Notes under the pieces: model-generated
The model's input: only the letters and a program-made list of their open reading frames with translations
Database searches by the model: none
Told to the model about the DNA's origin: nothing
NCBI GenBank assembly: GCA_017934975.1
Contig: JAGBIM010000007.1
Span: forward strand, 118,309 to 182,308
Source of the DNA: Clostridia bacterium
GTDB lineage: Bacteria; Bacillota; Clostridia; Oscillospirales; UBA644
Direction: 5' to 3'
DNA: 64,000 nucleotides
Translations under genes and position numbers: made by a program
Shown here: one piece after another, positions 16,226 to 24,380 of the stretch
Layout of the letters: each line of letters begins with the position of its first letter
How positions within the stretch are numbered: position 1 is the first letter of the stretch

Positions 16226-18193
16226 TTATTCCAGAACCAAAACGTCGTAGGGGTTGAGGGATACGGTGCCCTCGTAGGTTTTGCCGGAGAGGATGTCGGT
16301 CATGGGCTTTTCCAGGGTGTAGGAAGCGGGTTGGTTGCCCGTTTCAAGCAGGATCAAGCCTTCGCGGTTTTCGCCCTTTCGGGGGACGGCAATCACGTGG
16401 CCGGAGACCTGGGGAAGGGTGATTCCCGCGTCGGCACAAACCAGGCGGATCAGCTTTTCCATGTCCGCCCGCGCAGGATAAGAGCCCAAAAGATAGATGG
16501 TACCCTTTCCGTAGTGGATCTTCTGCAACAGGGCGCCGCCCTGCATGGATTTATAGCCTTCCGTCACCGAAATGAGGGTCTCGCCCATTTCGGAGGGCTC
16601 GAAGACCTCCTGCCAGATATTGGCACCGAAGTCTTCCCCATCGCTCCACTTACTGCGGACGTACTTTCCGCTGTCGGGCATCACGCCGATGAGTTTACTG
16701 CCCGTCATATGCTCCAGACGACCCATGGCACGGTCCCGATAATGGGTGCCGATGGCGGTGCGGATGTCCGTATTGGGACCCACCACCCAGGTACCGCCGT
16801 GAATGACCCATTCCTCGATGCGGTCGGCAAGATCGCCGTCCTCCAAAGTCATCAGCATAGGCGTAAAGAGGACTTTATATTGAGACAAATCCTTGCGGGC
16901 GCCGATCAGATCGGGACGCAATCCCAGATCGGAAAGGGGCAGATAGAACCGCTCCCGCAATTCCGTTTCGTATTTCACGTCTTTGACCACGGGCTGAATC
17001 CCCATCATCTGCCAACCGAGGGAGGTAAAATGGAGAGCAACGGGAGTGTCCACCTTGGTTTCCCGCAGGAAATCCGTTGCGGCGGCAAACTCACGGGAAA
17101 CCTGCTGAACCTCGTCAAACATGGGCAAGGGGCGTCCCGCGGCGTTGATCACCGAGCCGTGGATCAACTCGTGCCCTGCCCAGTGCTGACGCCAGAGCCA
17201 ATAGAGATTCGCCTCGCCGCCCAGAGCCACGGGCAGCCAGGAGTTGACGCGACAGAAGCCTTCGGGCTTCATGACCTGCACGCAGGATTCCGAGCCGTTC
17301 CAGCCGGTGGAGGTTTCCGTGTTCCAGAAGGGGTGGGCCTTCAGGGTACGCAGATGGTCAAACCAGAAGGGCAATCCGGGGAGATTTTCTTCCGTATTGT
17401 AGTGGTTGAACATAACCAGATCCAGTTTTTCGGTCATTTCTTCATAGCCCATCCCGTTCAGAGGCATCTGATCGGTTCCGATGGGGACGTTTACGTATTT
17501 CGCAAGAATCTCTTTTTGACGGTGAATAAAACGAATGTCGGACCGATAATGGAAGGCTTTCCATTCCTGCTTCAGATGGGGGGACTGCCAACCCTTGACG
17601 GGCATGGGAATATCGTCGAAGGAATCGTAGGCCTGGCTGAACAGTTCCAGATTCCAGGCTTCGTTCAGAGCGTCGATGGTGCCGTATTTTTCTTCCAGAT
17701 AGCGATGAAATTTCTCTTCGCAAACGGGGCAGGTGCAGGGAGAGAAGGAATAGATTTCGTTATCCAACTGCCACGCGATGACGTTGGGATCATCCCCGAA
17801 CTCCTTGGCCATCGCCTCCACGATGCGATCACATTCCTCCAGATAGGCAGGATTGTTGGAGCAGCAGTGGCGCCGTCCGCCATGAGGGTGCCGCCAACCG
17901 TCTGCATACAGCTTTGCCGCATCGGGATGGGCTTTGAGGAACCAACGGGGCGGGGTTGCGGTGGGGGTTCCCAACACGGATTTGATGCCGTTGGCGGCCA
18001 GATCGTCGATGACCTCGTGAAGCCATTTGAAATCGTACTCACCGGGGCGGGGCTCCATTTTGTGCCAGGCGAATTCCGCAAAGCGCATGACGTTCATGCC
18101 CGCTTCTTTCATCATTTTAATATCGTGGGCGCGTTCCGATTCGGGCCAGGCTTCGGGATAATAGGCCGCACCGAAATAGATGGGTTCGTTCAT
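16226..18193 (-). CDS. GH42 beta-galactosidase
   Basis: The 655-residue enzyme has the size and motifs of glycoside hydrolase family 42. The catalytic acid/base is Glu146 in QLDNEIYSF and the nucleophile is probably Glu293 in WNTETSTGW. A zinc-type cysteine cluster is present: Cys110/111 (HCCSNNPA) with Cys153, Cys155 and Cys158 (CTCPVC). It hydrolyses terminal beta-galactosides such as galacto-oligosaccharides or lactose-like sugars. There is no signal peptide, so it acts in the cytoplasm on imported sugars. The start is ATG 18193 after GGGAGG; a TTG two codons upstream is less likely. It lies 32 bases downstream of an unknown membrane protein gene on the same strand, probably in one operon. 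Confidence 0.93.
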   Translation of the reverse strand: MNEPIYFGAAYYPEAWPESERAHDIKMMKEAGMNVMRFAEFAWHKMEPRPGEYDFKWLHEVIDDLAANGIKSVLGTPTATPPRWFLKAHPDAAKLYADGWRHPHGGRRHCCSNNPAYLEECDRIVEAMAKEFGDDPNVIAWQLDNEIYSFSPCTCPVCEEKFHRYLEEKYGTIDALNEAWNLELFSQAYDSFDDIPMPVKGWQSPHLKQEWKAFHYRSDIRFIHRQKEILAKYVNVPIGTDQMPLNGMGYEEMTEKLDLVMFNHYNTEENLPGLPFWFDHLRTLKAHPFWNTETSTGWNGSESCVQVMKPEGFCRVNSWLPVALGGEANLYWLWRQHWAGHELIHGSVINAAGRPLPMFDEVQQVSREFAAATDFLRETKVDTPVALHFTSLGWQMMGIQPVVKDVKYETELRERFYLPLSDLGLRPDLIGARKDLSQYKVLFTPMLMTLEDGDLADRIEEWVIHGGTWVVGPNTDIRTAIGTHYRDRAMGRLEHMTGSKLIGVMPDSGKYVRSKWSDGEDFGANIWQEVFEPSEMGETLISVTEGYKSMQGGALLQKIHYGKGTIYLLGSYPARADMEKLIRLVCADAGITLPQVSGHVIAVPRKGENREGLILLETGNQPASYTLEKPMTDILSGKTYEGTVSLNPYDVLVLE

Positions 18194-18225
18194 AAACAAA
18201 TCCTCCCTTTATTTGAAAGCAAATT

Positions 18226-19911
18226 TTATTCGGCAGGAGACGGTTCTTCGGAAGACTCCACTCGGTTGATCTCCAAAACCGTGCCGTCTTCCTTGACGGT
18301 GACCTGAATTTCGTCCCCCTCCTGCAGGAAAGGCAACAGAACGGAGAGGGAAATGGGGGCGGTAACGGTCCGTTGGGTTTCTCCGTGGGTGAGGAGAATA
18401 TAATACATACTGTTTCCGTCCACCACAGCGGTGGCAATAGCAGAGACGGTTCCTTGCACCGTTTCGGTTTGCGTCTCCGCTTCGGGAATTTCCAGCTTTC
18501 CTTCGTCGCTGAGCTTTTTCAGATAATCCGTGCGGGCATCGGAAACCGATTCACCCGTGCCGACGATCTGATACTGCTGAACGTCCACGAAGGCGTACAT
18601 TTTCACCAGACCCGCCGCGTCCTTCAAGGACATGAAATAGGTGGGGCGGTCGCCCACGTTCATCAGCAGGGGGAAGGTGGCGGTATAATTCAAATGCTGA
18701 ACCTGCCCCTGGGCGGAATCCATGGCGGAATATTCCTCCGCACCGGGAACGGCGTAATAACGGGTTTCTTTGGTACGCATATTGACCAGCACGAAGCCCA
18801 CGTTAGATTCGTCGCTGACCACGGAGGTCATGCCCGTATAGAGCCACACGTCATCGTCCAGCGCAATATAGTTGTAACCTTCCGTAGGCTGAAGAACCCC
18901 CTTCTGGCCGAAAATGGAATTCCAGTAACCCGAACGGTATTTTCCGTTGTAGGTCAGTTGCTGAAGAATAAGATCCGCATCGTAGACCTGATCGATCCAG
19001 GTGGGGGCGTTTTCCACGTCGTAATATTCGCTCTCCCCCGTCACCGCATTGACCAGCACCACGCCGTCAATATCGCGGCCGCTCCAGAAAGCAATTTCGT
19101 AGTCCACCGTGGAGGCAACCCAGTAAGGAGCGCCGTTGTCGTCGATCTCAAAGGAAACGTCGGCAAAAATCTTGGTGGGATAAGAGAAACGAAGATAACG
19201 GTGAATATTCCGCATAAAATATTCGCTCTCGGAATAGCGGATACCTTCTTCCAGGCGCTCCAGCGTCACCTCCTGAGTGGTCATATCAACCCGAAGATAT
19301 CCGGGGATCCCTTCAGACTGATTGTTCAGCCATTTGATAATATCCCCGTACCGGAGAGGCGTCACGCGGACGGGAACGCCGTTATAGTTGATCTGGGTAT
19401 AATCGTCGGCGATTTCAAACTGGGAAACAAGATCGCTCATCTCCCCCAGCTTCCGCTTTCCGAGGGTACGGGAGGTTTCCCGATCCACCACGGGGATCTG
19501 GGACATATTCAGCTCCGCCACGTCTTCGGCAAAGCTGCCGTCCTGAATGGTGATCAAATCCCGATAGGCGGAAGCGTTAAAGATCTCCCATCCGGCGATA
19601 TTGAAAATCAGAGAAAAAACGAGGATGGCGACAAGGGTTGCAAGGGAAATCAGCAGAGGCTTTCCCAAATTTTTCAAAGACCGTTTTGCGGGAGGTGAAA
19701 CCTGAAAGGAATCGGGGCTCCACAGATTGCGGAAAAACGCAAAGGCCTTCCCCACGGAATTGACCAGCAGGACCAACACCACGGACCAGAAGACGAAGGT
19801 CCAGAATTGGGGGCTGAACACGTTGATGGGGGGAAGGGAAAACCAAAAATACAGGAAAACCAGCAGAGCGCTGACCAGAACGCGCGCCACGATGGGCAAA
19901 GCCTTTTTCAT
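18226..19911 (-). CDS. Membrane-anchored protein of unknown function
   Basis: This 561-residue protein is not recognised. Three hydrophobic segments lie at the N terminus (about 4-26, 35-60 and 83-107), followed by about 450 residues predicted to lie outside the membrane. The external part contains repeated beta-rich stretches of the form VGFVLVNMRTKETRYYAV and GVVLVNAVTGESEYYDV that resemble PepSY-like units, and a C-terminal small beta domain. The start is ATG 19911 following AGGAG. It precedes the GH42 gene by 32 bases on the same strand. Leftward transcription may start near an ATTATA (TATAAT on minus) at 19989-19994. A role in envelope maintenance or sugar capture is possible but unproven. 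Confidence 0.8.
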   Translation of the reverse strand: MKKALPIVARVLVSALLVFLYFWFSLPPINVFSPQFWTFVFWSVVLVLLVNSVGKAFAFFRNLWSPDSFQVSPPAKRSLKNLGKPLLISLATLVAILVFSLIFNIAGWEIFNASAYRDLITIQDGSFAEDVAELNMSQIPVVDRETSRTLGKRKLGEMSDLVSQFEIADDYTQINYNGVPVRVTPLRYGDIIKWLNNQSEGIPGYLRVDMTTQEVTLERLEEGIRYSESEYFMRNIHRYLRFSYPTKIFADVSFEIDDNGAPYWVASTVDYEIAFWSGRDIDGVVLVNAVTGESEYYDVENAPTWIDQVYDADLILQQLTYNGKYRSGYWNSIFGQKGVLQPTEGYNYIALDDDVWLYTGMTSVVSDESNVGFVLVNMRTKETRYYAVPGAEEYSAMDSAQGQVQHLNYTATFPLLMNVGDRPTYFMSLKDAAGLVKMYAFVDVQQYQIVGTGESVSDARTDYLKKLSDEGKLEIPEAETQTETVQGTVSAIATAVVDGNSMYYILLTHGETQRTVTAPISLSVLLPFLQEGDEIQVTVKEDGTVLEINRVESSEEPSPAE

Positions 19912-20142
19912 AAATTTCTCCTTTTCAGAAAACGAAAAAAACAACCGTATTATTTTACCCCGCAAAGAGGCATACTTTCTTATCATCAATTATAATACGG
20001 AAATGACACGATTTTGTGTTGTAATTCCAACAAAAATGCGGAGAATCCCGCTTTTCCTTTCCGGCCGAAAAGGCGAAGAATTCCTCTTTTTGGCAGAAAA
20101 CAGACATTTTTCTTTCAAAATCCTAAAGTTTTTCTTTTCTAA

Positions 20143-20171
20143 TTGACATTTTAAGTAATGAGTAGTATAAT
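20143..20171 (+). promoter_or_regulatory. Perfect consensus sigma-A promoter
   Basis: TTGACA (20143-20148), 17-base spacer, TATAAT (20166-20171), 34 bases before the Sel1 gene. The interval 19912-20142 between the divergent units holds no gene; it contains short GC-rich palindromes such as the one around 20062-20072. Confidence 0.88.
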
Positions 20172-20205
20172 AACAGTGTATTTACTTTTGCGAGGAGTTC
20201 ATCCG

Positions 20206-20784
20206 ATGAGTGAATTGCAAGAACTGTTTGACGCGGGAAACGCAGATGAGTTGCTTCGAATCGGCACCGAAAAATTCCGTGACGGAGAGGAAGCGGTCGC
20301 ATTCTCTTACTACCGCGCCGCCTGCAAGCTGGGAAACGCCGTGGCGATGGGAAATTTAGGCTACTGCTACCAGACGGGGCGAGGCGTAAAGGCGGACGAA
20401 CGGCTTGCGCTCTATTGCTTTGAACGGGCGGCGGAGCAGGACGATGCGGGCTGTCTGATGAAGGTAGGGGACTTCCATTACAACGGAAAAGGGGGACTTC
20501 CCCGCAACCGCAGCCACGCCTTCGGGTGCTATTTGCGCGGATATGAAATTGCAGCAAACGCATCGGAGCCCGACATCATGCTCACGGCAGAGCTTTGCTA
20601 CCGTTTGGGCTTCTGCAAGAAGGACGGTCTCGGTACCGAACAAAATCTGCAGGACGCTTACGAATATTTTCAGGCAGTGGCGGAACTGGTCTGCGACGAG
20701 GCGGACCAAGGGAACGCCAGAGCGTTGACCCTTTTGGAAAAATGTCAAAACCATATGGATTATTGCGAATCCCGATTCGAATAA
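20206..20784 (+). CDS. Sel1-repeat protein
   Basis: The 192-residue soluble protein contains tandem Sel1-like (TPR-related) repeats: AVAMGNLGYCYQTGRGVKAD at about 47-66, DAGCLMKVGDFHYNGKGGLP at about 84-103, and a less regular unit with LCYRLGFCKKDGLGTEQN near 128-145. Such solenoids serve as protein-protein interaction scaffolds. The start is ATG 20206, after CGAGGAG; upstream in-frame codons lie inside the promoter. It is the first gene of a probable operon with the two phosphoglycerol transferase-like genes that follow 24 bases later, so it may help organise envelope-polymer synthesis. That link is inference from position only. Confidence 0.85.
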   Translation: MSELQELFDAGNADELLRIGTEKFRDGEEAVAFSYYRAACKLGNAVAMGNLGYCYQTGRGVKADERLALYCFERAAEQDDAGCLMKVGDFHYNGKGGLPRNRSHAFGCYLRGYEIAANASEPDIMLTAELCYRLGFCKKDGLGTEQNLQDAYEYFQAVAELVCDEADQGNARALTLLEKCQNHMDYCESRFE

Positions 20785-20808
20785 TTTACCGAAGAAAAGG
20801 ACAGAACT

Positions 20809-22395
20809 ATGAACAACGAAAACACCCGCAAAAAATCCGGAAAGGCCTCCGCGATTATCGTTTTCACCGTCAGCGGATTACTGATCACCCTCGGGTTTCT
20901 GATGCTCTTTTCCGCGATCTGGTTCACCACGAACTTCAATACCGCCGTGGGACTGGACGCGGTAATCTTCACCCTGCTTGCAGGGGTAGAGGAAGCAGAC
21001 CCGGAGCTGATCAATTCTTATATCCTGGATGCGGCCGTTACCACGGTCCTGTGCTCCGCGGTGCTGATTGCGGCCATCCTCGTTATTCCGAAGCTGATTC
21101 AAAACGAAAAATTCCGCACCCGCTTTACGGCAAAGGTGCACAAGCTTTCGGCCCTCGGTCTTGCCGCAGTGCTGTTCCTTTCTCTGTTCCTCTTTTCGGG
21201 CATCCACGTTGATCTGTTCTCCTTTATTGCCGCCCGTCTGGACACGTCGGTCCTTTTTGACGAACGGTACGTACACCCCAACGACGTAGAGATTTCTTTC
21301 CCCGAAGAAAAACGCAATCTGATTTACATATATCTGGAGTCCATGGAGATCTCCTATATGGACGAAGAAAACAGCGGTGCATTGGAAACCAACCTGATCC
21401 CGGAGCTGACCGAATTGGCCCAAAATAATCTGAACTTCTCCCACAACGAGGGGGTCGGCGGAGCCCAGACGACGGTAGGATCCACCTGGACCATTGCCGC
21501 TATGATCACCCAGACCTCCGGGGTGCCTCTGTGCCTCCCCGCAAAGGTCAACCGCAACAGTCTCAACCGATACGCAAAGGTTCTTCCGGGCCTTACGAAT
21601 CTGACGAACATCCTGCACGAAAACGGATACACCCAATCTCTGATGGTGGGATCCGACGGATCCTTCGGCGGGCGGAAGGAATTTTTCACCCAGCACGATA
21701 TGGATAACGTATACGACCTGTTCACCGCGCGGGAGGACGGCTTTTTGCCCTCGCCGGATTACCACGACAAATTCTGGGGCTACGAGGATTATTATCTGTT
21801 CCACTACGCACAGGCGAAGATCACCGAGCAGGCACAGAGCGGAGAGCCCTTCGCCTTTACCCTGCTCACCGTAGACACCCACCATCCCGCGGGGCATCCC
21901 TGCATCGCCTGCCAAAGACGAAGCATTGAGGGAATGGAGCTGCAGGAAGCAAAAGATACCCAATTTGAGGACGTTCTCAACTGCTCCAGCCGCCAGGTTA
22001 CCCAATTTGTGGAATGGATTCAGAAGCAGGATTTTTACGAAAATACCACCGTTATCATTACGGGGGACCACACCAGCATGAACAAACAATATTTTGCGGG
22101 ACACGTGGCGGAAGACTACACCCGCAGAGTGTACAACTGCTTTTTGAACACGCCGATCGAACCCGTGGAAGCGAAGAACCGCGAATTCACCACTCTGGAT
22201 ATGTTCCCCACCACCCTGGCGGCCCTCGGTTGCACCATCGAAGGGGATCAGCTGGGGTTGGGCGTCAATCTCTTTTCCGATCGGCCGACCTTGGCGGAAG
22301 AGTTGGGAATGAACTACCTGAACGCGGAGATCACCAAGGTTTCCCCCTATTATCAAAACAACTTCCTTTACGGAACGAAGCAGGAAGAACAATAA
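20809..22395 (+). CDS. LtaS/MdoB-like phosphoglycerol transferase, copy 1
   Basis: The 528-residue membrane enzyme has three hydrophobic segments (about 15-38, 72-97 and 116-140) and an extracellular sulfatase-fold domain from about 160. The probable catalytic Thr226 lies in GSTWTIAAMITQ, which resembles MdoB/OpgB more than classical lipoteichoic acid synthase. A metal-binding ITGDHTSMNKQYF motif follows near residue 418, and DTHHPAGHP near 355. These enzymes transfer phosphoglycerol from phosphatidylglycerol to a glycan or lipid acceptor outside the cell. The N-terminal part is shorter than the five helices of LtaS. The ATG at 20809 follows AAAAGGACAG. A close paralog follows directly. Confidence 0.88.
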   Translation: MNNENTRKKSGKASAIIVFTVSGLLITLGFLMLFSAIWFTTNFNTAVGLDAVIFTLLAGVEEADPELINSYILDAAVTTVLCSAVLIAAILVIPKLIQNEKFRTRFTAKVHKLSALGLAAVLFLSLFLFSGIHVDLFSFIAARLDTSVLFDERYVHPNDVEISFPEEKRNLIYIYLESMEISYMDEENSGALETNLIPELTELAQNNLNFSHNEGVGGAQTTVGSTWTIAAMITQTSGVPLCLPAKVNRNSLNRYAKVLPGLTNLTNILHENGYTQSLMVGSDGSFGGRKEFFTQHDMDNVYDLFTAREDGFLPSPDYHDKFWGYEDYYLFHYAQAKITEQAQSGEPFAFTLLTVDTHHPAGHPCIACQRRSIEGMELQEAKDTQFEDVLNCSSRQVTQFVEWIQKQDFYENTTVIITGDHTSMNKQYFAGHVAEDYTRRVYNCFLNTPIEPVEAKNREFTTLDMFPTTLAALGCTIEGDQLGLGVNLFSDRPTLAEELGMNYLNAEITKVSPYYQNNFLYGTKQEEQ

Positions 22396-22425
22396 TCCAC
22401 CTCCACGCGGAGAAAGGATTTCAGC

Positions 22426-23982
22426 ATGAAAAAACGCAATCTCTCCACCGTCGTCATCTATTCGGTCAGCGGACTGTTGATCACTTTAGGCTTTCTGGCG
22501 CTCTTTTCGGCCATCTGGTTCGTCAACAACTTTAACGCCGTAGTTGACATCGACGCCATTATCTTTACCATGTTTTCGGATATGCACGGCGTCAACACCA
22601 ACATCGTGGATCAGTATCTCTACACGGCGGCGCTGCCCACCGTCCTTTGCGCGGCGGCCTGCATTACGGGGATCATTCTGGTTCCGAAACTGATTTTCAA
22701 GTACAAAAAAAGCGAGAAAAAGCCCGTATCCCGCATCTACAAGACCGTAACCCTCTCCTCCACCATATTCTTCTGTCTGACCATTTTCGGGATTTGTCTG
22801 TACCATCTGGGCTTTCTCGAATACATTTCCGCCCGAACGGACACCACGCCCCTCTTTGACGAGCAGTACAAGAATCCGAAAACGGTAACGGTGACCTTTC
22901 CCGAAGAAAAGCGAAATCTGATTTATATTTATCTGGAATCCATGGAGAACACCTTCATGGACACGGAAAACGGCGGCGCGCTGGAGAAAAACACCCTTCC
23001 CGCCCTGACCGAGCTGGCAAAAAGCAACGTCAATTTTTCCCAGACCCATGGGATCGGTGGCGCAAAGGTGACCACAGGCTCCACGTGGACCACCGCCGCG
23101 GGAATCACCCAGACGTCGGGGGTTCCCATGTGTCTTCCCGAAGACATCTGGATCAGCGGTCTGGGAGAACAACACCAAGCCCTGCCCGGCCTCACCTCTC
23201 TGGGCGATATTCTCCATGATCAAGGATATCAGCAAGCGCTGATGATCGGCTCGGACATTTCCTTCGCGGGACAGGAAATGTACTATAAACAACACAAGAT
23301 CAATCGGATTTACGACGTAAAAACCGCGCGGGAAGAGCTTCTCCCTTCCAAAACCTACGACGACGGCTTCTGGGGCTGCGAGGATTTTTATCTTTACGAA
23401 TACGCAAAGGAAAAAATTCTGGATCTGGCGGAGGGAGATCAACCCTTTGCCTTCACCATGTTTACCATCGACACCCACCATCCTGCGGGGAATCTCTGCG
23501 AAAAATGCGACCCCACGGAACTGACGGAGCTGGATTGGACGGAAGCGGAAAATCTGCAGTTTGAGACGGTTCTCCGTTGTGCGGACCGACAGATCAACGA
23601 GTTTATTCTTTGGCTTCAGGAGCAGGATTTCTACGAAAACACCACCGTAATAATCACGGGTGACCATTGCAGCATGAACACCTCGTATTTCAACGAGTAC
23701 GTTTCCGACGAATACGATCGGCGCGTCTACAACTGCTTTATCAACCCTGCCACGACGCCGAAGCAAGCGAAAAACCGCGAATTCACCACCCTGGATATGT
23801 TCCCCACCACCCTGGCAGCCCTCGGTTGTACCATTGAGGGGGATCAACTGGGGCTTGGGGTCAATCTCTTTTCGGGAAAACCCACCCTCAGTGAAATCTA
23901 CGGGTTTGAATATCTGCGCATTGAGTTCAACAAGGTTTCCCTTTTTTACGAAGAAAACTTCTATAAAAAGCAGCAGCAATAA
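22426..23982 (+). CDS. LtaS/MdoB-like phosphoglycerol transferase, copy 2
   Basis: This 518-residue protein is a close tandem paralog of the gene before it: the same three N-terminal hydrophobic segments, the probable nucleophile Thr220 in GSTWTTAAGITQ, a DTHHPAGNL segment and the metal site ITGDHCSMNTSYF. The last 100 residues contain a stretch of more than 30 residues, beginning NREFTTLDMFPTTLAAL, that is identical in both proteins and nearly identical in DNA, while the membrane region and loops have diverged. The two copies may modify different acceptors or lengthen and initiate the same polymer. The ATG at 22426 follows AGAAAGGA. A strong terminator follows at 23998. Confidence 0.88.
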   Translation: MKKRNLSTVVIYSVSGLLITLGFLALFSAIWFVNNFNAVVDIDAIIFTMFSDMHGVNTNIVDQYLYTAALPTVLCAAACITGIILVPKLIFKYKKSEKKPVSRIYKTVTLSSTIFFCLTIFGICLYHLGFLEYISARTDTTPLFDEQYKNPKTVTVTFPEEKRNLIYIYLESMENTFMDTENGGALEKNTLPALTELAKSNVNFSQTHGIGGAKVTTGSTWTTAAGITQTSGVPMCLPEDIWISGLGEQHQALPGLTSLGDILHDQGYQQALMIGSDISFAGQEMYYKQHKINRIYDVKTAREELLPSKTYDDGFWGCEDFYLYEYAKEKILDLAEGDQPFAFTMFTIDTHHPAGNLCEKCDPTELTELDWTEAENLQFETVLRCADRQINEFILWLQEQDFYENTTVIITGDHCSMNTSYFNEYVSDEYDRRVYNCFINPATTPKQAKNREFTTLDMFPTTLAALGCTIEGDQLGLGVNLFSGKPTLSEIYGFEYLRIEFNKVSLFYEENFYKKQQQ

Positions 23983-23997
23983 AGCAAAAAACTCCTT

Positions 23998-24040
23998 CCG
24001 AGCGAGACACTTCATAAAGAAGCTGTCTCGCTCGGCTTTT
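23998..24040 (+). terminator. Rho-independent terminator
   Basis: A perfect 12-bp stem (CCGAGCGAGACA at 23998-24009 with TGTCTCGCTCGG at 24024-24035) followed by CTTTT ends the Sel1 and phosphoglycerol transferase operon. Confidence 0.85.
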
Positions 24041-24159
24041 ATTCATACGAAACAAATGACACCTTACACAAGAATTGTGAAAGTATCATGTAGGTTCCAT
24101 ACTTTGAGAAAGGTAAATACTTGCTGAAAATAAAGAATATCTTTCTCTGCAGGTAACGT

Positions 24160-24364
24160 GATATTGCAAACTGTCGTTTGCAGTGATACTTTTGTTTTAC
24201 AGCAAAAGTAATCTTGAAGCCTTGCGGTTTCCGTGATTATTATATTCGCCTTTTCACTGTCCGAAGGACAATATCACGATGCGTAGCATAATACCACTGC
24301 GAAGCAACACAACCCGCCGCAAGGCGAATATAATTGAGGCACACTTCCTTACGAAGTGTGCCTC
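24160..24364. repeat. Hairpin-array element (MITE/REP-like)
   Basis: About 200 bases without a gene hold a chain of small hairpins: GCAAAC/GTTTGC near 24167, CTTTTG/CAAAAG near 24188, TGTCC/GGACA near 24258, ATGC/GCAT near 24279, GCC/GGC near 24316, and AGGCACACTT/AAGTGTGCCT at the right end. A perfect 14-bp inverted repeat (24239-24252 with 24321-24334) encloses several of them. This is the layout of a non-autonomous repeat with cruciform potential. The rest of the 24041-24380 gap shows nothing gene-like. Whether it is repeated elsewhere in the genome cannot be seen here. Confidence 0.55.
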
Positions 24365-24380
24365 AAGAAGGAGTTTTTTC

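Noticed and set aside
16130..18307. Long plus-strand open frame across the GH42 gene
   Set aside because: It is antisense to a clear glycoside hydrolase and starts within the promoter of a response regulator.
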